A DNA stretch of 64,000 nucleotides from Hybos culiciformis (GCA_964007475.1 OZ023273.1:83525712-83589711); one strand, 5' to 3'; numbered from the stretch's first letter, positions 49,560-61,990 are shown. Notes: a model not told the origin generated them from the letters alone. Translations and numbers: made by a program.

Positions 49560-50940
49560 GGATTCTATTGATTGTGCTCTTTTTCGGATGGACATTGACG
49601 ACTTTTATGAATGGTGTACAAAAAATAACTTAATTATCAACCCAACAAAATGTCAATTTATTACATTTACTCGGAAATTAAATCCAATTTTTTTTGTAAC
49701 ATCCGAGGTTTGGAAGCGAATTTTCAAGCCGTTCAAATCCATTTGGACTCTACTAAGCCAAATGTTCTGGCTCTAAGTGAGACCCAAGTATTGGACAACG
49801 GAGACCCCAACCGTTTTTCAATCCCCGGTTATGATCTTCACTCTTTATACGTCGCCCACAGAGGAGTCGCTGTTTATATTAGGAATGACGTTGCTTGTTA
49901 TTCCATTACAGATTTAAAATCATCAAGTCCCTTGTTAAATTTTCTTTGGTTCAAATTAAGAACTAACAATCACGTCATCCATTTTTGCTTCCTTTACAGA
50001 AGCCCTCAACTGACTGGCAGTGATCACGTTGTCGAGTTTGACTTGCTGTCGGACCAAATAAATCAGATTCTGGCGAAAAACCCAGAGTCTGAAATTTTGG
50101 TTTTCGGTGATTTTAACGTACACAACGTATCATGGCTTAGTCATTCTAATCGCAACAGTCCCGAAGGCAGATATGTAGAGTTTTTTTCAAGTCTTAATAA
50201 TCTGATCCAAATTATTTCTAAACCATCAGGGTCATCATCTCTTGGATCTGTTTCTGACATCGAATCCAGATAATTATAACGCTTCAATTAGTTCCCCCCT
50301 TGGAAACTCTGATCATTGTCTCGTTAGCACGTCCTTCTCTCTTGATGGTGGAGCGGGTTTATCTAGCGCTCCTGGAAGACTGGTATGAACCTATTCTCAA
50401 GCTGATTGGGATGGGCTCGCCAGTTTTCTAGAGCGGATGGATCTGTCTCGTTGCTTCTTGGAGAGAGATGTTGACCTTTGCACGGCTGTCATTACCGAAA
50501 GTATTCTGCTAGGAATGAAACTTTTCATTCCTCATAAAAAAGTGCAAAATAAAACGAGTACTAAAAATCCGTGGTTCAATGACACCTGTGCAAAGGCCAT
50601 AGTCAATAGAGATAATGCTTTTCGTGAGTATAAACATAGCAATTCTTTAAGTTCACTGAAGCACTGGCGAGAGGTCAGGAACAGATGCAGGAAGATTTGT
50701 TGTCAGCAGAAGGCTTTGTTTACTCAGAGGAAGCGTCAAGAAATATTAAACCTTCCTAAAAATAGCAGAAGCTTTTGGAGCTTCGCTAAAAGTGTAAAAC
50801 AAAACTTTTGTTCGCCTTCATCTTTTCCTCCCCTTGTAGATGGTGACCGGATCATATCAGATTCGGGTGAGAAGGCTAATTTGTTTGCTAAACTTTTTAG
50901 TCAAAACTCAACACTCGCTGCTTCAGCTCAAAATCCACCT

Positions 50941-50972
<32 letters not shown>

Positions 50973-51302
50973 TGTTTATTTGCAATCTTATCTTCATACA
51001 TAATTCTTAATTTTATTTTTACAAGCAATTCAAGAAAAATTTCATTTAACTAAACCTAATGTAATAATTAAAAATAAAATGTAATACAAATAAAGTCCAT
51101 TTCAAACAAACAAATAAAAGAACAGCAATGACTAAACGTCGTCTGTTGGAAAAGATTTGGCAAGTAACTTTCTTAAAACTATATATATCTAATTTTATTC
51201 ATTTATTTATTTTATTTCATTTTCGTTTCCCATGTTAATGTTTACAATTAGTAATGATTTCATCTTGTATTAAATAAACTAAAAAATGGAAAAACTAAAA
51301 AT

Positions 51303-54300
51303 TCAGTAATTAAATTCTAATAAACTTCTTCGATACAGCCAACACGCTTTTAGGTAATTATAAATTTTAACAATATTGCTTCCTTCAAAATTATTTAGCA
51401 AAACTATAATTTCATCTTGCGTTAAAATAGAACTGCCCAAAAATTTATTTCGAAAATGTCTCAAGATTGGACATTTTCCAATGAAATGGTTAATATCCTC
51501 AATTTCGCGCATATTACAGAGAGAGCAAAGTTGCCTTTCAGGCTCCCTAAAGGACACCGAATTTAGAAAAATTAAGCCACCTCTAGCTTTAAAGAACCAA
51601 CTTATTTTTGATCTATCATAATCATCTCTAAAGTAACTAAAAGCTTCTTCGTAATCAAGAAACTTATATAACCCATGTGAACTGCTTTTAGCCATTTGGA
51701 TATCTTTTGATCTCTGTTTATTTCTTAACCCCTCCAAAAGTGCATACTTCATAACTCTAAAAGAATCTTCAAGGAATGATTCCGAAGTTAAATAAATTCC
51801 AACACTATCACATAAAACTTTCAAACCAACTTTCGAACCAAAAACATTGTTTTCTTAATTCAATTCTGGCTAAAATAGCGGGAAGCCTATTAACCGGGTA
51901 TTTGAATAAGATTTTACATAAATAATCTAAATGAAGTTCCAAACAATATAGATTTAATTCAGGTAAGCCAGTTTCCAAATTTAGTTGATAATTAGGCGTA
52001 TTGTCTGGTAAGTTCAGAATTTTTTTCAGAAAAAAACGCTGCAATTTGTTACTAATATCCAAGTTAGAGCCACCCCAAACTTGCCCCCCATAGCTATAGA
52101 TTGCCCTAGTCTAGCTTTAAAAATATTAAATTTCGCTGAAGAACTTATATTATTCTTAGCAAGAAAGCTGCTCCAAACACCATTTACACTATTTTTAGCA
52201 CATATTAATCGGTCTTCCAAATGCTGCCTAAATGACAATCGCGGAGTAAATTTAACCCCCAGATATTTGTAATTATTCACAATTTCTATTTCACCGCCAT
52301 TTAAAAACCATTTCTCACTTAAACCCAATCTTTCCCCCCTTCTAAAAACCATTATTTTTGTTTTTTCCAAATTTATTTCCAAGTTCCACACCTTGCAGTA
52401 ACCTTCAAGTTTGTTTATCATACGCTGCAAAATATCTTTATTGTCCGCTAGGATAATCAAATCGTCCGCGAACATCAATAACCTAATCAACATACCCTCG
52501 ACTTTTAAGCCACCACCAACAAATTCGTGTAAATCGTTCAGCATTAAAACAAAAAGAATTCGCGACAAGAGACAACCCTGCTTCAAACCCATCCCTGTAT
52601 AAAAAGTTTCCGATATCTCCTCCCCATCCCATACTGCCGCTCCAGACTTAGTATACAATTTTTCCAGTAATTTGACAAACTTGCTTGAAACGCCCATTGA
52701 CAATAATTTATAAAATAGTGACCTTCTTGATATGCAATCGAACGCTGCCCGAAAATCTACAAAAAAAGCGTAAACTTTTCTGTTTTGTTTATTTTTATAT
52801 TTAATTATGTTTGACAAACTAAACAAGTTATCCGCTGTAGCCTGCACGAAATCCGGCTTTAAATTCGTTTAGTATTTCGTGTTTATTAACCCATTCACAC
52901 AATCGATTCAGAAGAATGCCCATTAAAACCTTAGCCATACAATCTATAAATGAGATTCCTCTATAGTTACTTACTAGGTTGCGGTCACCTTTCTTATGCA
53001 AAGGAAAAATTAAACTTTTAGAAAAAGTTTCTTCAACATAATTCGAACTCAACATGAAATTGAAGCTTTTGAGGAGAAGGTTCACAAAATTCTTAGGGGC
53101 ATTTACTAAAAATTCATACGATATTCGATCCCTTCCTGGAGCTTTATTAGATTTTACCTTACCAAAAAAAGCTCCAATCTCACCCAACTCGAAATCTCTA
53201 TCCAAGTCAGTATCTATTATCAAAGGCTCTGCAAATTGAAAATCATGAGCGAGAAGCGGGGGGTTAAGCAAGTTAGAAAAATAATCAGCAAATGCGTCTG
53301 CATTTAAACTTGTGCCTATTTTATAATTTTTAACTTTCATTTCCCTGGCTAACCTCCACCAGTCTTTTGAATCACGTATCCGGTTCACTTTTAACTCCAA
53401 TTCCTTAAAGTATTTTTTTGACTCTAAAGCACAGATAAATTTATATTTTTTATTTGATTGTAAATATTGCTCCTTTATGTGTACGTCATTTGTTTTCCTC
53501 CACCGGTTTAACAAAAGAAAAGTTTCCTTTCTCGCTTTCTGGCACCTAAAGGAAAACCATTTCTGTTTAAATATTATGTTATTTTTGGGTTTTAGGATAC
53601 ACATCATATATAACGGTTTTTAGTGTGGATATCTTATATCTTTTTCTGAATCTATTAAAATACTATTTAAATGTAGCTCTACCTTTTCTCTATAAATTTC
53701 CTTAAATCTTTCTGACCACTGTAGTTTTGGAAGTAAATTCAAATTTTTGGATTTCTCTTGCTCTTTTATAAGAGAGATTTCCAGCTCTAAATGGCAGTGA
53801 TCTGAGCAAATTTGTTCACGTATTACTAAATTATTTACCCTTGGCAAGAGCTCTGTTGAAACAGCAGCTATATCAATAACAGACTGACCCGTAGGACCCG
53901 AAAAAGTAAATTCGCCCTGACAATCACCAACCGTGCGCCCATTAAGAACAACCAGACCGTAGTCTTCGGAGAACAACAAAAAATCTTTGCCTTTTGGGTT
54001 TATTGTTTTGTCCTTAGAATTCCCTTTTCCTCGAATACGCTCATAGTCCAGGAGGAGCTTATCTGGCCAACTTTGCTCTTCTCCAATTCTCAAATTCATA
54101 TCGCCTATTAAAATTAAGTTTTGAAACTTGTTTTGATTTAGCAGATATTTTAGATTTTCAAATTTTGCAATCCAATCCTCTTGCCCCAAATACGTTGGAA
54201 CTAAATGAATGGTTTCCTTTCTATCTAAAATCTCTATATAATTCATCAAATTATCTATAGACCTAAAATTTACAAAAATATTACTTTTAATTAAATTTAA

Positions 54301-54571
54301 CTTATACCCCAGAAGCCCTACCAAATTTACTAGATCTAAACGCTGATACCCAGTGAACATTAAAATCAGGAAAATATTTCGTAAATCTTGGTACAATTCC
54401 CTTTTCTAACACGACATGGGTTTCGATCAAAATAAAGACATCAAATCCATTAACATAAGAAAAAAAATCTGGGTACAAAAATTTATCTGCCATTCCGTGC
54501 ACATTAAAACTAAGTAATTTTAAAAATTCATTTTTATTTTCCTTAATATTTACGTTTACCTCTTCCAACAT
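51303..54571 (-). pseudogene. LINE B copy 2 ORF2 (endonuclease, RT, C-terminal CCHC)
   Basis: In order: endonuclease LLSFNVHGMADKF, ILIETHVVLEKG, LILIGDMNLRIGEEQ, ICSDHCHLELEISL (54571-53620, one frameshift near 54310); linker and RT start SNKAPGRDRISYEFLVN, LHKKGDRNLVSNYRGI (53607-52828); RT core VYAFFVDFRAAFDCISRRSL, GLKQGCLLSRILFVLMLNDL, MFADDLIILADN, KYLGVKFTPRLSF (52847-52026); thumb and zinc knuckle LCSLCNMREIEDINHFIGKC (52062-51303). The catalytic box is FADD. Frameshifts near 54310, 52835, 52050 and 51815 break it, but all parts are present and closely parallel copy 1, so this is the better reference copy of the family. Confidence 0.85.
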
Positions 54572-54744
54572 TCCAATACAACAGACGACGGTATCCTATA
54601 TATATTTTACATTAAATTTTTTTAATAAAGAATCAAAGCTAAAATCAATTTCATTCAAATCTTGGTTTAACACTTCTTTTAATTTAGTTATTCCTTCGTG
54701 ATCTCCTGCTTTCAGAATTAATTAGATTAATGAATTAGATTATT

Positions 54745-55459
54745 CCAATGAAAAAAACACACCATTAATTTTCATTTTTTCACCTACTATTTGTATTGTA
54801 CTGCGCCCCTGCAATATTTTGTTCAAACTATTTCTTAGGCCAAACATAGCTTTTTTGTTTTCCGGGCTTGTTTAGATAGATCTCTGTCAATACTTACGAA
54901 GCAGTTTGACCTGCTTGAAAATTAATCCAATATCTTCATTTTTTACAAATTCCACTTTGACTCCCATCTTATTGCTCTTTTTACCCACATTGACAACCTT
55001 TGCTACCAACAGCATCTTTTCCAGTTTTAATATATCCACAAATAATTTTTCCAGCTGGCGTATTGGAAATTCATCCACATCTAAATTTCGAATAATCAAA
55101 TTGTTTTTTCTAGCGTCCGCCTCATAGAGTTCTAACCTTTTTTTGTTTTCAATTACAATTTTTGACAGATTGTCCACTTCATTTTTAAGATCCGAATTTT
55201 GCTGCTGGAGTTTAACTATTTCTTCAGTAATTTCTTGAGAAATATTAATTTTAAGCTTTTCCATAGCATTTTCTACAATGTGTTCAAACGCTCCCAATAG
55301 ATCCTTCAAAGGCATATTTCCTACGGGTAATTCAAGATTCTTGTTGTTTTTGGTTGCACCACTTACCAGCATTAGTTTAGGTTTCTTTAAATGAGATGAG
55401 TCTGCTAATTCAGGTGATAGATATGATCTTAACCTTTTGTAGGCAGTACTATCATTCAT
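54745..55459 (-). pseudogene. LINE B copy 2 ORF1 (coiled coil plus RNA-binding domain)
   Basis: 190 residues are open from 55459: basic N-terminus, then a heptad-rich helix at about residues 70-112 (KINISQEITEEIVKLQQQNS, DLKNEVDNLSKIVIENKKRL), then an RRM-like start KNNLIIRNLDVDE (119-130) and VAKVVNVGKKSNKMGVKVEF. This coiled coil plus RRM order is that of L1-type ORF1 RNA chaperones. The frame stops at 54887, but a shifted frame continues with SIDRDLSKQARKTKKL and then NKILQGRSTIQIVGEKMKIN, so the original protein was about 240 residues. Copy 1 preserves the corresponding end at 42695-43060. Confidence 0.75.
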
Positions 55460-57402
55460 CAGCGGTGTTCTAAAATAACAATTTTGTTCTATATTATTAT
55501 TTTTTTAAATAATTTTTTTCCCTTTGTTAATATGATGAATAGTTGATGAATAATTTGTTTCAGTGACCTCTCAAGGGTATAAAAATTTATAATGGCTTTT
55601 ATCCAATTACAAATAAATCTGGTTGCATTAAACAATTCCAAAAATTTTAAAAATTACTAATTCAATACAAATAAAATAAAATAAAAATAAATTAATTTTA
55701 TTTTATTTCTTATTTTTTCTTCTTTTGGAAGAGTTTACTTTAGGCAACGTGCTGTTTTAAAAGCTCTAAAAAATCTGAATGTGAAAAAGTCAACTGGCCC
55801 TGATGGTATTCCGGCTGTGGTCCTAAAACATACTACCTCTGTTCTAGCTAAACCTCTGCGCAACCTTTTCTATCTTTCATATTCACTTGGCATTTACCCC
55901 ACCAAGTGGAAAGTTGTGCATGTTCAGCCTATTCCAAAAAAAGGCGATAAATGCGATCCCTCCAACTACAGGCCCATTGCCCTGACTTCTATTCTTTCCA
56001 AAGTAATGGAATCCCTTATTAACAATAAAGTAAAAAAATACCTTGAATGTAACAAATTGCTAAGTGAGCAGCAATATGGTTTTCGTACGAATAGATCGAC
56101 TGGTGACCTGATGACATATCTATCCCACAAGCTAAACGTCAGTCTTCACAATTCCGGTGAGGCTTGTGTTGTTGCTTTGGATATAGCTAAGGCTTTTGAT
56201 CGAGTCTGGCACCCGGCATTGATTTCTAAAGTTAAATCAATGGGTCTAGGATCAGCCTTTGTCAACTGGATCAGCAACTTTTTGTCTGGTCGTTCTATTC
56301 ATGCTGTTGTGGATGGGTACCAGTCACATATTTTTAATATCAATTCCGGTGTACCCCAAGGGTGTGTTCTCTCCCCAACCCTCTTTTTAATTTTCATCGA
56401 CGATCTTCTGAAATCAACACTCAACCCCATCCACAGCTTCGCCGATGACAGTAACCTGGTAGCATGCTACGATTTTATTAATAGGAAATCAGCATCTTCA
56501 AATGCTGTTGCTACGAAACGCAATTTTCTACAAAGTAGCATAAATCACGCCCTTTCCAAAATTTCACAATGGGGTCTTCTCAACAGAGTTGAGTTCAACG
56601 CATCCAAAACCCAATGCTGCCTAATTTCTAGAAAACTGTCAACTTTTGATCCCCAATTTTCTTTTCAAGGCGAAAGTATTGGAAAATCTGGAAGCCTAGA
56701 CATTTTAGGCTCGAAAATAACTTCCGATCTAAGTTGGAAGGATCATATTTTCGAAACGGCAAAAAACCCAGCGAAATGTCTTGGTTTTCTAAAAAGATGT
56801 AAACAATACTTTTCCCCCTCTGATCTTTTAAATATTTACAAATCCTACATACGGCCGAAATTAGAATAAAACTCGCATATATGGGCTGGTGCTCCTAAAA
56901 CCCATCTTGAGTACCTGGACAAAGTTCAGAGAAGGGCTATTAGATTGATCAACGATCACCAAACCACCAGCTCTTTAACATCACTCAATCACCGTCGCAA
57001 TGTAGCTTCACTTTCAATTTTTTATAAATACCTTGTTGGAACCTGGAAGTAAAGGCCCTACTTCCTCCACTTCAAGTATTTTCACGCCAAACTCGTACCG
57101 CTTCAACGTCACATCCATATTTCCCAAATGTGAGAGAACGAGCTTTGGAGATTCGTTTTCAGTTCGCACCTCGAGAATGTGGAATGCTCTCCCATTAAAA
57201 TTGTTCCCGACAGCCGGCGCACGTTTGACTTACGACTTGTGCCGCTTTAAGAAAAGTGTACATGATTACCTACTAACTATCCCACTTTTAAATCCCGTCT
57301 AAACTTCCTTTCCATTATCAAATCCATGCTTCTTTAAGCATAAAAGGTATCCCACCTAGTGATTTGGTAACTTTAAATAAAAAAAAAAAAAAAAAAAAAA
57401 AA

Positions 57403-58063
57403 TTCAATCCCTTTATAAAATAAGTGGCACTATTGTTCCTAAAAGTGAAGTAGTAAAGGATTTGGGAGTGATATGCGATACAAAGCTGAATTTCCAATCT
57501 CATATTAATTCCATTGTAAATAGAGGAAATTCCATGCTGGGCTTTGTTAAAAGATGGGCACGGGAATTTGATGACCCTAGACGTACTAAATCGCTTTTCA
57601 CTAGTTTAGTAAGGCCTTTCGAATTTTCTAGTCAGGTATGGTCCCCCACTACGAGGTTGATATTAGAAGAGTTGAATTGGAACAGCGAAAATTCGCTACT
57701 TTTGCAATTAGAGGCATGTCATTCCCTGTAGTGCAGTTGGATCCTTCATCGGTAGTCATTTCCTACTCACGACTAGTGTTAGTAAAACTTAGCTCGCTGG
57801 CGAAACGTAGAGAGGTAGCAGACATTGTATTTGTGCATCAACAGGGTTCAATATTGTCATCCTAAATACTCGGTAGAATTGGCTTTCGTTGCGTGAATTA
57901 CCCGCTTAGAGGAGTGGAACTTTTTCACATAGAAAAGCGCCCTACAGTTTACGGCAGATACGAACCGGTTTCTAGAATGTTAATAGAGATAAATGCTCAA
58001 GGCTATAGTTTTGATCTAAATCTTAATAAAAACTCTTTAAAAAAATTACTTTATGAGGTTTAG
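57403..58063 (+). pseudogene. LINE C ORF2 C-terminus
   Basis: After the LINE A poly(A), IQSLYKISGTIVPKSEVVKD, LGVICDTKLNFQSHINSIVN and LGFVKRWAREFDD (57403-57640) are followed, after a one-base shift at about 57640, by VPHYEVDIRRVELEQRKFAT, YSRLVLVKLSSLAKRREVAD and, in a further frame, LGRIGFRCVNYPLRGVELFH to a stop at 58061-58063. It is the thumb and C-terminal region of a Jockey/CR1-type RT. The preceding residues, NNLIINPTKCQFITFTRKLN, lie at 49627-49690 before the insertion. Confidence 0.7.
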
Positions 58064-58430
58064 ATTTGGTTGCTGCCAGCTGGATTCAGGTGAGATGTAG
58101 GTTAGTGATTGATAAGGTAAAAAGAAAATTGAAGTGAAACAAGAACATAAAATAAAGAGATTGTAGATTGCTATTATTTTTATTTCTGTATATTTGATTT
58201 GAAGTATTACATTATAATTGTTTGGTATTGTATTTATTATTTTGTAATTATTATATTTTATTGCTTTTTTGTGGTAAATTAGTTTTATTGCTTACTGCTT
58301 GTATATTAGTAAAGTGGTTTTTTTGCTGCTTACTGCTTTTGTATATTTAAAAAAAAGAAATTATTGTATATTGGTATATTTGTATTTTGAATTGAAAAGA
58401 GTTTGATCTAAGCTAACTAAATAAATAAAT

Positions 58431-58917
58431 ATAACGCTCTCAAATTATTTAAATTTATTACAACCGAAATTTACCAACTTTTGCTGAGGCCCGTGCTTTA
58501 ATCTTTACTAATCGCCTTCTAATTTAAGAATAATCACTCCTTCTCTAAAAATAATCTACCCCGTTAACTTTTAAATATCTTCTATTTATTTTTTTCTCTA
58601 GATAACTATCTCATTTGCACATGTGCTAATAATTCCTGACGAGTCATAATAATCTGTTTAGTCAGTTTCCTAGCTAAAAAGTATTTATTTTGCGTCACTA
58701 CGCTAAAAGGTCGGCGCCTTTGGAGATTATAAACTCGACGGGATTTTGTCAGTTGTTACATAAATAAATATTTTAAGTTTTTGTAATATCATGATCGCTG
58801 AAATAAATGTAATAATAAAAAATAATAAATTTAGAGACAATAGTTAAGTATTTATCCTTATATAATTTGTATAACATTTTAAAAGATATATTTACAAAGA
58901 ATTCATTTTTATAAAAA
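58431..58917. other. Spacer between LINE C and LINE A copy 2
   Basis: AT-rich sequence with no coding signal. A short GC-richer stretch, AAAGGTCGGCGCCTTTGGAG at about 58708, is not recognised. Confidence 0.4.
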
Positions 58918-61900
58918 TGTTTTTTTTTTTTTTTTTTTTATTAACGTTACCAAATCACTAGGTGGGATACCTTTTATACTTAAAAAAGTATGGATTTGAT
59001 AATGGGGACAGGAAGCTTAGACGGGATTAAAAAGTGGGACAGTTAGAAGGAAATCATTTACACTTTTCTTAAAGCGGCGCAAGTCGTAAATCAAACGTCC
59101 GCCAGCTGTGGGGAACAATTTTGATGGGAGAGCATTCCACATTCTCGAGGTGCGAACTGAAAACGAATCTCCGAAGCTCGTTCTATCACATCTGGGAATT
59201 TTGACGAAATATGGGTGTGACGTTGAAGCGGTACGTGTTTGACGTGAGAATACTTGAAGCGAAGGAAGTAGGGCTTTAACTTCCAGGGAAGATGTATCCG
59301 TTCCAACAAGGTATTTATAAAAAATTTAAAGTGAACCTACATTGCGACGGTGATTGAGTGATGTTAAAGAGCTGTTGGTTTGGTGATCGTTGATCAATCT
59401 AATAGCCCTTCTCTGAACTTTGTCCAGGTATTCAAGATGGGTTTTAGGAGCACCAGCCCATATATGTAAATTATATTCTAATTTCGGCCGTTTGTAGGAT
59501 TTGTAAATATTTAAAAGATCAGAGGGGGAAAAGTATTGTTTACATCTTTTTAAAAACCAAGACATTTTGCTGCGTTTTTTGCGGTTTCGAAAATATGATC
59601 TTTCCAACTTAAATCGGAAGTTATTTTCGAGCCTAAAATGTCTAGGCTTCCAGATTTTCCAATACTTTCACCTTGAAAAGAAAATTGGGGATCAAAAGTT
59701 GACAGTTTTCTAGAAATTAGGCAGCATTGGGTTTTGGATGCGTTGAACTCAACTCTGTTGAGAAGACCCCATTGTGAAATTTTGGAAAGATCGTGATTTA
59801 TGCTACTTTGTAGAAAATTGCGTTTCGTAGTAACAGAATTTGAAGATGCTGATTTCCTATTAAGAAAATCGTAGCATGCTACCAAGATACTGTCATCGGC
59901 GAAGCTGTGGATGGGGTTGAGTGTTGATTTAAGAAGATCATTGATGAAAATTAGAAAGAGGGTTGGGGAGAGAACACACCCTTGGGGTACACCGGAGTTG
60001 ATATTGAAAATATGTGACTGGTAACCATCCACAACAGCACGAATAGAACGACCAGACAAAAAGTTACTGATCCAGTTGACAAAGGCTGATCCTAGACCCA
60101 TTGATTTAACTTTAGAAATCAAAGCCGGGTGCCAGACTCGGTCAAAAGCCTTAGCTATATCCAAAGCAACAACACAAGCCTCACCGGAATTGTGAAGACT
60201 GACGTTGAGCTTGTGGGATAGGTATGTCATCAGGTCACCAGTCGATCTATTCGTACGAAAACCATATTGCTGGTCACTTAGCAATTTGTTACATTCAAGG
60301 TATTTTTTGACTTTATTGTTAATAAGGGATTCCATTACTTTGGAAAGAATAGAAGTTAGAGCAATGGGACTGTAGTTAGAGGGATCGCATTTATCGTTTT
60401 TTTTTGGAATAGGCGAACATGCACAACTTTCCACTTGTTGGAGTAAATGCCAAGTGAATATGAAAGATAGAAAAAGTTGCGCAGAGGTTTAGCTACAACA
60501 GAGGCAGTATGTTTTAGGAGCACAGCCGGAATACCATCAGGGCCAGTTGACTTTTTCACGTTCAGATTTTTTAGAGCTTTTAAAACAGCACGTTGCCTAA
60601 AGTAAACTCTTCCAAACGAAGAGTTTACTGGTGGCAATACAGGTGGATCTTGAGCTGAAGCAGCGAGTGTTGAGTTTTGACTAAAAAGTTTAGCAAACAA
60701 ATTAGCCTTCTCACCCGAATCTGATATGATCCGGTCACCATCTACAAGGGGAGGAAAAGATGAAGGCGAACAAAAGTTTTGTTTCACACTTTTAGCGAAG
60801 CTCCAAAAGCTTCTGCTATTTTTAGGAAGGTTTAATATTTCTTGACGCTTCCTCTGCGTAAACAAAGCCTTCTGCTGACAACAAATTTTACTGCATCTGT
60901 TCCTGACCACTCGCCAGTGCTTCAGTGAATTTAAAGAATTGCTATGTTTATACTCACGAAAAGCATTATCTCTATCGGCTATGGCCTTTGCACAGGTGTC
61001 ATTGAACCACGGATTTTTAGTATTCGTTTTATTTTGCACTTTTTTTTTGAGGAATGAAAAGTTTCATTCCTAGCAGAATACTTTCGGTAATGACAGCCGT
61101 GCAAAGATCAACATCCCTCTCCAAGAAGCAACGAGACAGATCCATCCGCTCAAGAAAACTGGCGAGCCCATCCCAATCAGCTTGAGAATAGGACCATACC
61201 AGTCTTCCAGGAGCGCCAGATAAACCCGCTAAACCATCAAGAGAGAAGGACGTGCTAACGAGACAATGATAGGAGTTTCCAAGGGGGGACTAATTGAAGC
61301 GTTATAATTGTCTGGATTTGATGTCAGAAACAGATACAAGAGATGATGACCCTGATGGTTTATATCTGGAATGAGGGTGGGATCAGAAATAATTAGAATC
61401 AGGTTATTAAGACTTGAAAAAAACTCTACATATCTGACTTCGGGACTGTTGCGATTAGAATAACTCAGCCATGATACGTTGTGTACATTAAAATCACCGA
61501 AAACCAAAATTTCAGACTGGATTTGTCGCCAGAATCTGATTTATTTGGGCCGACAGCAAGTCGAACTCGACAACGTGATCACTGCCAGTCAGTTGAGGGC
61601 TTCTGTAAAGGAAGCAAAAGTGGATGACGTGATTGTTGGTTCTTAATTTGAACTAAAGAAAATTTAATAAGGGAGTTGATGATTTTAAATCTGTAATGGG
61701 ATAACAAGCAACGTCATTCTTAATATAAACAGCGACTCCTCTGTGGGCGACGTATAAAGAGTGAAGATCATAACCGGGGATTGAAAAACGGTTGGGGTCT
61801 CCGTTGTCCAATAATTGGGTCTCACTTAAAGCCAGAACATTTGGCTTAGTAGCATCCAAATGGATTTGAACGGCTTGAAAATTCGCTTCCAAACCTCGGA

Positions 61901-61990
61901 TGTTACAAAAACGTATACAAAATTTTTTGCTCATCCCTACTCTAGAAAAGGTATAAATTATAAGTAAACTAGTAGGTTCCAATAACAAGC
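58918..61990 (-). mobile_element. LINE A copy 2, inverted relative to copy 1
   Basis: The T run at 58918-58940 is the poly(A) tail read from the other strand, followed by the complement of the same 3' end as copy 1 (GGTATCCCACCTAGTGATTT). ORF2 runs up to about 61988. It lacks the LINE B insertion and so gives the uninterrupted sequence at that site. Together with copy 1 it forms a very large imperfect inverted repeat. Confidence 0.85.
59091..61988 (-). pseudogene. LINE A copy 2 ORF2 (endonuclease and reverse transcriptase)
   Basis: Order: RFCNIRGLEANFQAVQIHLD and LALSETQLLDNGD (61988-61653); VFGDFNVHNVSWLSYSNRNS (61507-61229); NPWFNDTCAKAIADRDNAFR through STGPDGIPAVLLKHTAS (61039-60356); ALTSILSKVMESLINNK, YGFRTNRSTGDL, DIAKAFDRVWH, SGVPQGCVLSPTLF, HSFADDSILV (60434-59550); WAGAPKTHLEYLDKVQRRAI (59607-59326). 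The NPWFND and FADD residues are kept. Frameshifts near 61650, 61230, 60400 and 59580 inactivate it. It shares the FADD variant with copy 1, so FADD is a family trait, not a mutation. Confidence 0.85.

Larger units (their letters stand above)
50941..55725 (-). mobile_element. LINE B copy 2, nested in LINE A copy 1
   Basis: Minus-strand LINE with ORF1 (55459-54745), endonuclease-RT ORF2 (54571-51303) and an ATT-type tail (plus strand AAT array 50943-50973). Compared with LINE A copy 2, insertion removed about 15 bases of target: copy 2 reads CCACCTGTATTGCCACCAGT then AAACTCTTCGTTTGG, whereas here CCACCTGTA is followed by LINE B and then TCTTCTTTTGGAAGAG. So integration caused a target deletion instead of a duplication. 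Confidence 0.85.
49690..57302 (+). pseudogene. LINE A copy 1 ORF2 (endonuclease and reverse transcriptase)
   Basis: N-terminus: CNIRGLEANFQAVQIHLDST, LSETQ, AVYIRNDVAC, FGDFNVHNVSWLSHSN (endonuclease, 49690-50273); middle: NPWFNDTCAKAIVNRDNAFR and FWSFAKSVKQNF (50437-50940); after the LINE B insertion: STGPDGIPAVVLKH, NYRPIALTSILSKVME, YGFRTNRSTGDL, DIAKAFDRVWH, SGVPQGCVLSPTLF, HSFADDSNLV (RT, 55735-56869); then an in-frame stop at 56867-56869 and WAGAPKTHLEYLDKVQRRAI and VRTSRMWNALPLKL up to 57302. The catalytic motif is FADD rather than YADD. Breaks: a frameshift near 50273, the LINE B insertion, the stop and a shift at about 57030. Confidence 0.85.
49690..57402 (+). mobile_element. LINE A copy 1, interrupted by LINE B copy 2
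   Basis: Plus-strand Jockey/CR1-type LINE: endonuclease and RT N-terminus at 49690-50940, LINE B (minus) at 50941-about 55725, then RT and C-terminus at 55726-57300, 3' end at 57330-57360 (GGTATCCCACCTAGTGATTT) and a poly(A) tail (57379-57402). It is inserted in LINE C between AAATTAAATCCAATT and CAATCCCTTTATAAAATAAG, where the LINE C frame rejoins cleanly. A second, uninterrupted copy is at 58920-61990, inverted. Confidence 0.85.
48626..58430 (+). mobile_element. LINE C, internally deleted, hosting LINE A copy 1
   Basis: Outermost layer of a three-level nest. Remaining parts: ORF1 C-terminal region (49196-about 49530), the first residues of ORF2 (SSISLYYENV, about 49525-49555), then a jump to the RT thumb (RDSIDCALFRMDIDDFYEWC, 49559-49690), the LINE A insertion, and the ORF2 C-terminus (57403-58063). 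The 3' end lies near 58430 with an AAAT-type tail (TAACTAAATAAATAAATATAA). The 5' limit is unclear; the open frame from 48626 may be its ORF1 N-terminus. Confidence 0.65.
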
